64,000 bases of DNA from Stenotrophomonas rhizophila (GTDB lineage: Bacteria > Pseudomonadota > Gammaproteobacteria > Xanthomonadales > Xanthomonadaceae), in assembly GCF_003751305.1 (NCBI RefSeq), contig NZ_RJKV01000001.1:1097586-1161585 (forward strand), written 5' to 3'. This document shows, piece by piece, positions 58,962 through 64,000 of this stretch. Position numbers and translations under genes: made by a program. Position 1 is the stretch's first letter, and every line of letters starts with the position of its first letter. The notes beneath the pieces were generated by a model. That model saw only the letters and a list, made by a program, of their open reading frames with translations. It was not told the DNA's origin and searched no databases.

Positions 58962-59707
58962 ATCGTCAGATTGAAGGCGGCGGCGTGACCGAGGCGCAGT
59001 GGGCGGCATCGCCGTGGTTGCAGACACTGCCGCTCGTGTCCCCTGCAACGCTGTTCGGCGATGCGCGACGGCTGGTGGTGGTGTCGCCGCATCCCGACGA
59101 TGAAGTGCTGGCCTGCGGTGGCCTGATGGCGCTTGCGCACCAGGCGGGGCTGCCCGTCACGGTGATCTCGGTGACGGACGGCGAGGCCTGCTATCCCGAT
59201 CACCCTGCGTGGTCGCCCGAGCGGCTGCGCGTGGCCCGTGCCGCTGAGCTGGACGAGGCGCTGCGTTGCCTGGGCTTGGCGAGTGCAGCGCGGATCGCCT
59301 GGCACATCGGCGATGGCGCGGTGACAGCCAGTGAGGCATGGATTGGCGAGCAGTTGGTGAGCCTGCTGCAGCCGGATGATCTGGTGTTGGCACCGTGGCG
59401 CTTGGACGGGCATCCGGACCATGAAGCGGTCGCGCGTGCCTGCGTGCAGGCCTGCACCGCACGCGGCGCCGCAGTGAAGGAATACCCCGTGTGGGGCTGG
59501 CATTGGCTGGATCCGGCGGCGGCAGCGACGGTCTGGGCGTCGGCCACACGCTATGCGCTGGATGACGAGCTGGTGGGCAGCAAGCGCGATGCGATCCAGC
59601 AATTCGTGACCCAGACCGGTGCGGTGGAGGGCTTGGAGTGCGAGCCCATCCTGCCTGCCGATGTGCTGCAGCGGTTCGAACGCAACTACGAGGTAGTGAT
59701 CGGATGA
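58958..59707 (+). CDS. PIG-L/LmbE-family deacetylase
   Basis: The product has 249 residues. The zinc motif SPHPDDE (H45, D48) and the second ligand region GHPDH (152-155) are intact. Family members remove N-acetyl groups from GlcNAc-type sugars or related metabolites. GTG at 58958 was chosen for its four-base overlap with the previous stop; a GTG at 58949 is the alternative. It overlaps the methyltransferase start (ATGA). Confidence 0.88.
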   Translation: MNRQIEGGGVTEAQWAASPWLQTLPLVSPATLFGDARRLVVVSPHPDDEVLACGGLMALAHQAGLPVTVISVTDGEACYPDHPAWSPERLRVARAAELDEALRCLGLASAARIAWHIGDGAVTASEAWIGEQLVSLLQPDDLVLAPWRLDGHPDHEAVARACVQACTARGAAVKEYPVWGWHWLDPAAAATVWASATRYALDDELVGSKRDAIQQFVTQTGAVEGLECEPILPADVLQRFERNYEVVIG

Positions 59708-60291
59708 GTGATGTCGCCTACTTCAACGCGTTGTACGAGGAGGAGGACCCCTTCCAGTACCGCACGCGCTGGTACGAACAGCGCAAGCGTGCGCTCACCC
59801 TGGCCAGCCTGCCGCGCGAGCGCTTTGCCCGTGGCTGGGAGCTGGGGTGTGCCAATGGCGTACTGACCGCAGCCTTGGCCGAGCGCTGCGATCAACTGCT
59901 TGCCACCGACCTGAGCAAGGGGGCGGTGCTGGCCGCCCGGGCGATGACGCGGGGGCAGACCCACGTCAGCATCGAACAGGCCCGTCATCCGCAGGCATGG
60001 CCAGCGGGACGGTTCGATCTGATCGTTCTCGGCGAGATGGGCTATTACCTGGCACCTGAAGACATGCATCAGACGGCCGCGCAGGTCGTGACCTCGCTTG
60101 CACCGCAGGGCGTGGTGATTGCCTGCCACTGGCGCGTGCCGTTCGAGCAGGCGCGCTGCAGCGCTGCATTCGTTCACGGGCAACTGGATGCCTGCCTGCC
60201 CCGTGTTTTTTCCTATCGTGACGAGGACATGCTGCTGGAGGGGTGGTCCACCGATACCACCTCGGTGGCCGCACGTGAGGGGCTGCGATGA
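59704..60291 (+). CDS. NodS-like SAM-dependent methyltransferase
   Basis: The product has 195 residues. YFNALYEEEDPFQYRTRWYEQRK is the N-terminal signature of NodS-type N-methyltransferases, followed by motif I ELGCANGVLT and LGEMGYYL. NodS methylates the free amino group of deacetylated chitooligosaccharide, which fits the PIG-L deacetylase directly upstream. Overlaps of four bases on both sides. Confidence 0.88.
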   Translation: MSDVAYFNALYEEEDPFQYRTRWYEQRKRALTLASLPRERFARGWELGCANGVLTAALAERCDQLLATDLSKGAVLAARAMTRGQTHVSIEQARHPQAWPAGRFDLIVLGEMGYYLAPEDMHQTAAQVVTSLAPQGVVIACHWRVPFEQARCSAAFVHGQLDACLPRVFSYRDEDMLLEGWSTDTTSVAAREGLR

Positions 60292-61001
60292 TCGCTGTGA
60301 CCCTTCCCGCGCACAACGAAGAACAGCTTATTGCCGTGTGTCTGCAATCACTGCAGGTGGCGGCCCTGCATCCCGCGCTGCGCGACGAACCGGTGGTGAT
60401 CGTGGTGGCACTCGATCGCTGCAGTGACGCCACCGAGTGGATCTGCCAGCGCATGGGGGTGGAGGTGGTCAACGTGGACGCCGGCTGCGTCGGCATTGCC
60501 CGGGCAGCCGCCAGTGAACGTGCGTTGGCGCTCGGTGCCCGCTGGATCGGCTGCACCGACGCCGACAGCGTGGTGCCGCCGGACTGGCTGGCGCGCCAGC
60601 TGCAGTGTGGTGCGCATGCGTTCTGCGGCGTGGTAGCCGTCGGCGACTGGCTGGACTATCCGCAGGCGGTGCGCGAGCAGTTCCTGCAGGGCGAGCAGGC
60701 GGTGGATGGCCACCCGCATGTACACGGTGCCAACATGGGCTTCAGCGCTGCGGCGTATCGTCAGTCCGGTGGCTTCGCGCCACTGACGACCGGAGAGGAC
60801 GTCGCCCTGATCCAGACGATGCACGGCGCAGGCATGCGCGTCGCGCGGCTGGCCAGCCCCCGGGTGATGACCAGCGCCCGCCGTCATGCACGTGCGCCGC
60901 ACGGTTTCAGTGACTTCCTGCGCCGCCTTGAGCAGCGTGTGGGCTTCGTGACGGACGATGTTGTGAGCGAGGTCGTCCCCATTTCGTTGCAGGCGCGCTG
61001 A
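60288..61001 (+). CDS. GT2-family glycosyltransferase
   Basis: The product has 237 residues. It starts with the GT-A fold element VTLPAHNEEQLI, has a DxD-type TDADS, HGANMGFSAAAYRQSGGF and the catalytic GEDVAL. It is the last gene of the operon. With deacetylase, N-methyltransferase and ACAD-like protein it probably builds a small modified glycoside or glycolipid; product unknown. Confidence 0.88.
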   Translation: MIAVTLPAHNEEQLIAVCLQSLQVAALHPALRDEPVVIVVALDRCSDATEWICQRMGVEVVNVDAGCVGIARAAASERALALGARWIGCTDADSVVPPDWLARQLQCGAHAFCGVVAVGDWLDYPQAVREQFLQGEQAVDGHPHVHGANMGFSAAAYRQSGGFAPLTTGEDVALIQTMHGAGMRVARLASPRVMTSARRHARAPHGFSDFLRRLEQRVGFVTDDVVSEVVPISLQAR

Positions 61002-61179
61002 AGGAAGTAACACGCATTTCGCGCTTCGACGACGCGCCGTGCACATCTGTCGCGCAGCACGTTGAGGTCGCTGAACACTCGCATTTCAGTGTCACGCCGA
61101 CTTCATGGCCGATGCGGAAAAGTCGACTCACCCCGACAACAACACACGGGTCAAACCGGACCAACAGGAGTACATCGCA

Positions 61180-61629
61180 GTGAATACCGAATCGAAGACC
61201 GCGCATAACTTGAACGACCTGATCGAAATCGCCCGCGATGGCCAGGAGTTCTACACCGAGGCCGCAGGCAAGGTCGAAGATGCCGAGTTGGCGGCGCTCT
61301 TCACCCGTATCGCCGGCGTCAAGAATGAGATCGTCCGCTCGCTGAGCGCCACCGTTGTCGCCGCCGGCGGCAAGCCGGCCGACCATGGCACCTTCGTCGG
61401 TTCCATGCAGCAGTTCTACGGCAAGGTGCGCGCCACCCTGGGCGACAAGCAGTATGGCTACGTGGCCGAGCTGGAAGAATCCGAAGATCGCCTGCTCAAG
61501 GCGTTCAAGGACACCCTGACCGACGCCGACACCTCGCCGGCCGCGCGCCAGGAAGTCCAGCGTCTGCTGCCGCAGGTGCAGGAATGCCATGCCGTGATGC
61601 GCGACCGCAAGCACGCCATGAAGCACTGA
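61180..61629 (+). CDS. PA2169-family four-helix-bundle protein (DUF2383)
   Basis: The product has 149 residues: DLIEIARDGQEFYTEAA, then a ferritin-like helical pattern with ELEESEDRLLKAFKDTL. This family (PA2169 in P. aeruginosa) is strongly induced in stationary phase or stress. GTG at 61180 has AGGAG ten bases upstream and gives the family start (MNTESK); the frame is open to an ATG at 61105. A terminator follows. Confidence 0.88.
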   Translation: MNTESKTAHNLNDLIEIARDGQEFYTEAAGKVEDAELAALFTRIAGVKNEIVRSLSATVVAAGGKPADHGTFVGSMQQFYGKVRATLGDKQYGYVAELEESEDRLLKAFKDTLTDADTSPAARQEVQRLLPQVQECHAVMRDRKHAMKH

Positions 61630-61657
61630 GTTTCAGTCGCTTCCTGAAGCAGTATCC

Positions 61658-61690
61658 AGACAGCCCCGGCACTGCCGGGGTTGTCTGTTT
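61658..61690 (+). terminator. Rho-independent terminator after the PA2169-type gene
   Basis: Stem AGACAGCCCCGGCA / GCCGGGGTTGTCT followed by T-rich sequence, 28 bases past the stop. Confidence 0.85.
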
Positions 61691-61788
61691 GTGTCCGGCA
61701 GGACGGGTGAGGACCACGCCCCGCACGGGGCCGAACGGTAGTGGGGGATTTGGTGCATACTCGGGACAAAGAGCCGCTTGGATTTGAC

Positions 61789-62076
61789 ATGGAACACATG
61801 CGTTGGCTGACGCTTCGTCTCAGCAACAATCAATCCATCGGCCCGAAGGTGCTGATGGACCTGTGGGCCAACGCGTGCGAGACCAATCAGTCCTCGGTGA
61901 CGCGCGAAACGCTGCCCGGCAAGTCCACCTCCTACGCACTGCATGCACCGACCTCGCTGGCCTATCCCAAGCGTGCGGAACTGCGCATGCGCAAGCTGCT
62001 GGAAGAGGCTGGCTACACCTTCACCCTGGGATCGCTGGCCGACCGCCCGGCGCCGCAGCCGGTGCGCTTCCGCTGA
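61789..62076 (+). CDS. Small protein of unknown function
   Basis: The product has 95 residues from the ATG at 61789 (MEHMRWLTLRL). It is basic with an amphipathic pattern (PKRAELRMRKLLEEAGYTF). ATG at 61798 or GTG at 61741 are other possible starts. I recognise no family. Convergent with the GNAT gene. Confidence 0.6.
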   Translation: MEHMRWLTLRLSNNQSIGPKVLMDLWANACETNQSSVTRETLPGKSTSYALHAPTSLAYPKRAELRMRKLLEEAGYTFTLGSLADRPAPQPVRFR

Positions 62077-62130
62077 CGCCGGTCAACGGCGTCGCATTCA
62101 TTCTCGATCCAACATCCCGCGACCGCGTGT

Positions 62131-62619
62131 TCAGTCGACGCGGTCGGCGGCCACGCTGCGGACCATGATCCGGACCGGCATGCCCGCGGCATGCCGCAGC
62201 GATTCCAGCGGTGCCCAACCCAGCCGGCGGTACAGGCCGCCATCATCGGCTTCGGTCTGCAGGTAGATGTCCCGCACGCCAAGGGTCCTGCCACGCGCCA
62301 GCAGTTCCGCAATGACCGCCTCGGCCAGGCCGCGGCCGCGATGGTCCGGGTGGACATAGACGCCCCCCAGCCAGTGCAGCCGTTCGGGGCGCTCCGTGCG
62401 TTCATGGAATTTGAGCTGCGCGGCAGCGACCGGGACCTCGCCCTCCAGTACCACCAGCAGCAGGGGCAGCTCGTCGTCCTGCAGGAAGACTTCCAATCGC
62501 TGCTGCTCGTCCAGCACGGTGACTCCGGCAACGTGGCTGCCCCATTCCTGGAAATACCATGCGGCGATGACCGGCAACAGCTCGGGGCGATCACTCAAGG
62601 GGACGATGCTGCAGGCCAC
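62131..62619 (-). CDS. GNAT-family N-acetyltransferase
   Basis: The product has 162 residues. The acetyl-CoA pyrophosphate loop is VHPDHRGRGLAEAVI (Q/RxxGxG/A type). It contains a conserved N-terminal IVPLSDRPELLPVIAAW typical of GNATs. Substrate unknown. It is divergent from the AraC gene. Confidence 0.9.
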   Translation of the reverse strand: MACSIVPLSDRPELLPVIAAWYFQEWGSHVAGVTVLDEQQRLEVFLQDDELPLLLVVLEGEVPVAAAQLKFHERTERPERLHWLGGVYVHPDHRGRGLAEAVIAELLARGRTLGVRDIYLQTEADDGGLYRRLGWAPLESLRHAAGMPVRIMVRSVAADRVD

Positions 62620-62708
62620 GGCGAACGCTCCATGTTGTACGGGTCGGCTGCCATGGTACTCGTAGCCGCGGCTTGCGGTGCTCTTCGCTCTGCGCGCAGA
62701 CTATCGCC

Positions 62709-63398
62709 ATGCACGCCAGCGCCTGCCACCTGCGGTGTTACGGAAGGTCCAGTGATGTGGACCGGCATGACTTTGCGCAGTGGGTGCTGCCGCTGCGAGG
62801 GGATCTGGATTTCGACGTGGATGCGTTTGGCGGTCGGCTGGATGTCATGCAGGGGGCGTTTGTTGCACCCGGGGAAGGACACGCGCAGACCGGCGATGGC
62901 GATCATCTGATGCTGATCGTCGATTGCCCGGCCGGGCTGATCGATGACCACACCCTTGAGCATCTGCGCCGCCAGCGGTGGCTGGCACTGCCGAAGAAAC
63001 TGCGGCAACGCTTGGCCGGCGCGTCCGCGCACGCCAGCGACGATCTGCTCGCAACCTTGCTTCAGCAGTACGCACCTGCCGGCAGCGCGGCACGCCTGCA
63101 TGCGCTGTGCACGCAGCTTTCGGCCAACCCCGGCGCGGACTGGAACGTGGCCCGCATGGCGGCACGGGTCGGTATCAGCGGCAGCCGCCTGCACGCGGCG
63201 TTCGTCCAGGAATTCGGGGTGCCGCCGCAGGCCTGGTTGAGTGCCTGCCGGCTGCGCTGGGCCAAGCATCGGCTGCTCACCAGCACCGACAGCATCGCTG
63301 CCATCGCGCTGGATGCCGGGTACTCCGAGCACAGTGCGTTGACCCGTGCCCTGCGCCGGGAAACCGGGCTGACCCCGCAGGCCTTCCGCAGGCAGTAG
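62709..63398 (+). CDS. AraC-family transcriptional regulator
   Basis: The product has 229 residues. A short cupin-like N-terminal half (~1-110) is followed by the double helix-turn-helix: WNVARMAARVGISGSRLHAAF and SIAAIALDAGYSEHSALTRAL. ATG at 62709 was chosen; the frame continues to 62673. It may control the DMT transporter that starts 67 bases downstream. Confidence 0.88.
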   Translation: MHASACHLRCYGRSSDVDRHDFAQWVLPLRGDLDFDVDAFGGRLDVMQGAFVAPGEGHAQTGDGDHLMLIVDCPAGLIDDHTLEHLRRQRWLALPKKLRQRLAGASAHASDDLLATLLQQYAPAGSAARLHALCTQLSANPGADWNVARMAARVGISGSRLHAAFVQEFGVPPQAWLSACRLRWAKHRLLTSTDSIAAIALDAGYSEHSALTRALRRETGLTPQAFRRQ

Positions 63399-63464
63399 TC
63401 TGGGTCAAGACGCCGTGGCACGCTGCTCCTACACTGCGCGGCCAATGCACACGCACGAGCCGCA

Positions 63465-64000
63465 ATGAAACGATCAATGGGAGTGGGCATCGCCAACGGC
63501 ATTGCCGCCGGCGCGCTGTGGGGCGTGGTGTTCCTGGCCCCGGCGATGCTGCACACCTTCACTGCGGTGCAACTCTCAGCGGGCCGTTATCTGATCTACG
63601 GCCTGATTGCCGTGATTCTGCTCGCGCCGCGCTGGCGCCAGCTCAAGGACCGGCTCAGCTGGCCCGAGTGGCGAGGCCTGTTATGGCTGAGCCTGGCCGG
63701 CAACCTGGTCTACTTCCTGCTGCTGGCCAATGCCGTGCAGTGGGCCGGTGGTGCGGCCGCCTCGCTGATCGTGGGATTGATTCCGGTCGTGGTGACACTG
63801 GCGGGTGTACGCGAGGAGGGTGCCGTGCCGCTTCGGCGCCTGGCCCCGGCGCTGCTGTTGTGCCTGCTGGGTGTGGCGCTGGTGGGCTATGAGGCCCTGA
63901 TGGCGGAACACGCGCAGGGCTCGGCGGGGCGTAGACTGCTCGGGCTGCTGTGCGCGGTCGGGGCGCTGTTGTCGTGGGCGGTGTATTCCATCGGCAACAG
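63465..64000 (+). CDS. EamA/DMT-family transporter, 5' part
   Basis: The first 178 residues are in the window; the gene runs off the right edge. Hydrophobic helices (GIANGIAAGALWGVVFLAPA, LLWLSLAGNLVYFLLLANAV, SLIVGLIPVVVTLAG) match the first EamA repeat and the start of the second. Possibly regulated by the AraC protein just upstream. Confidence 0.85.
   Translation, partial: MKRSMGVGIANGIAAGALWGVVFLAPAMLHTFTAVQLSAGRYLIYGLIAVILLAPRWRQLKDRLSWPEWRGLLWLSLAGNLVYFLLLANAVQWAGGAAASLIVGLIPVVVTLAGVREEGAVPLRRLAPALLLCLLGVALVGYEALMAEHAQGSAGRRLLGLLCAVGALLSWAVYSIGN

Overview
The window is a high-GC chromosome segment of a gammaproteobacterium of the Xanthomonadaceae, most probably Stenotrophomonas. The basis is the gene content and the many palindromic REP elements of the type GTAGTGCCGGCCGCTGGCCGGCA (in pieces) between genes; the species assignment is inference. 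Almost every base is coding and operons are compact with ATGA/GTGA overlaps.

Region 1 (1-10.8 kb) is core genome: the end of a YfgM-like TPR gene, bamB, der, a rhodanese-MoeB fusion, a KefB/KefC-type antiporter, folD, guaB and guaA. The last ~220 bases of guaA change codon style, and right behind it lies a foreign-looking block.

Region 2 (10.8-18.1 kb) is a small genomic island in the guaA integration site. It holds a frameshifted unknown gene and a tightly overlapping three-gene unit: a DUF6361-like protein, a protein with two phospholipase-D HxK motifs, and a ~1000-residue SF2 helicase. No integrase is present, but a 14-bp direct repeat (10838-10851 and 18072-18085) brackets the block. This is a strong candidate for a poorly described nucleic-acid-targeting defence system.

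Region 3 (18.1-28.6 kb): a LysR regulator divergent from a PACE-type efflux pump with paired dyads between them, an M28 membrane metallopeptidase, the complete branched-chain 2-oxo acid dehydrogenase operon (E1 alpha, E1 beta, E2, E3), and another LysR gene.

Region 4 (28.6-41.95 kb) looks like one regulon for D-amino-acid or murein-type peptide scavenging: a YkvI-like permease, a class-A-beta-lactamase-like enzyme with a rebuilt omega loop, a DUF1611/DgcN-like protein, a TonB receptor, a POT peptide transporter, two large membrane-anchored SxxK serine hydrolases and a dipeptide-epimerase/DgcA-like racemase, with an XRE-cupin regulator next door. The same operator (core CCTGATCAGG) sits between -35 and -10 of three promoters of these genes and as a perfect 18-bp palindrome in front of the regulator.

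Region 5 (41.95-48.3 kb): a large discoidin-domain glycoside hydrolase with a LacI-type operator, a HipBA-type toxin-antitoxin pair with three evenly built 24-bp operators, and ugd. Region 6 (48.3-55.0 kb) is housekeeping: an EamA transporter, murB, pyrD, a methyltransferase, a DUF4190-like protein, an SDR, an ALDH7-type dehydrogenase and tRNA-Arg(CCT). Region 7 (55.0-64.0 kb) is a stress-like neighbourhood: two coupled small hydrophilic proteins, DUF421, a proline-rich protein, a five-gene operon (Zn alcohol dehydrogenase, ACAD-like, PIG-L deacetylase, NodS-like methyltransferase, GT2), a DUF2383/PA2169-type protein, a GNAT, an AraC regulator and the start of a second EamA transporter.
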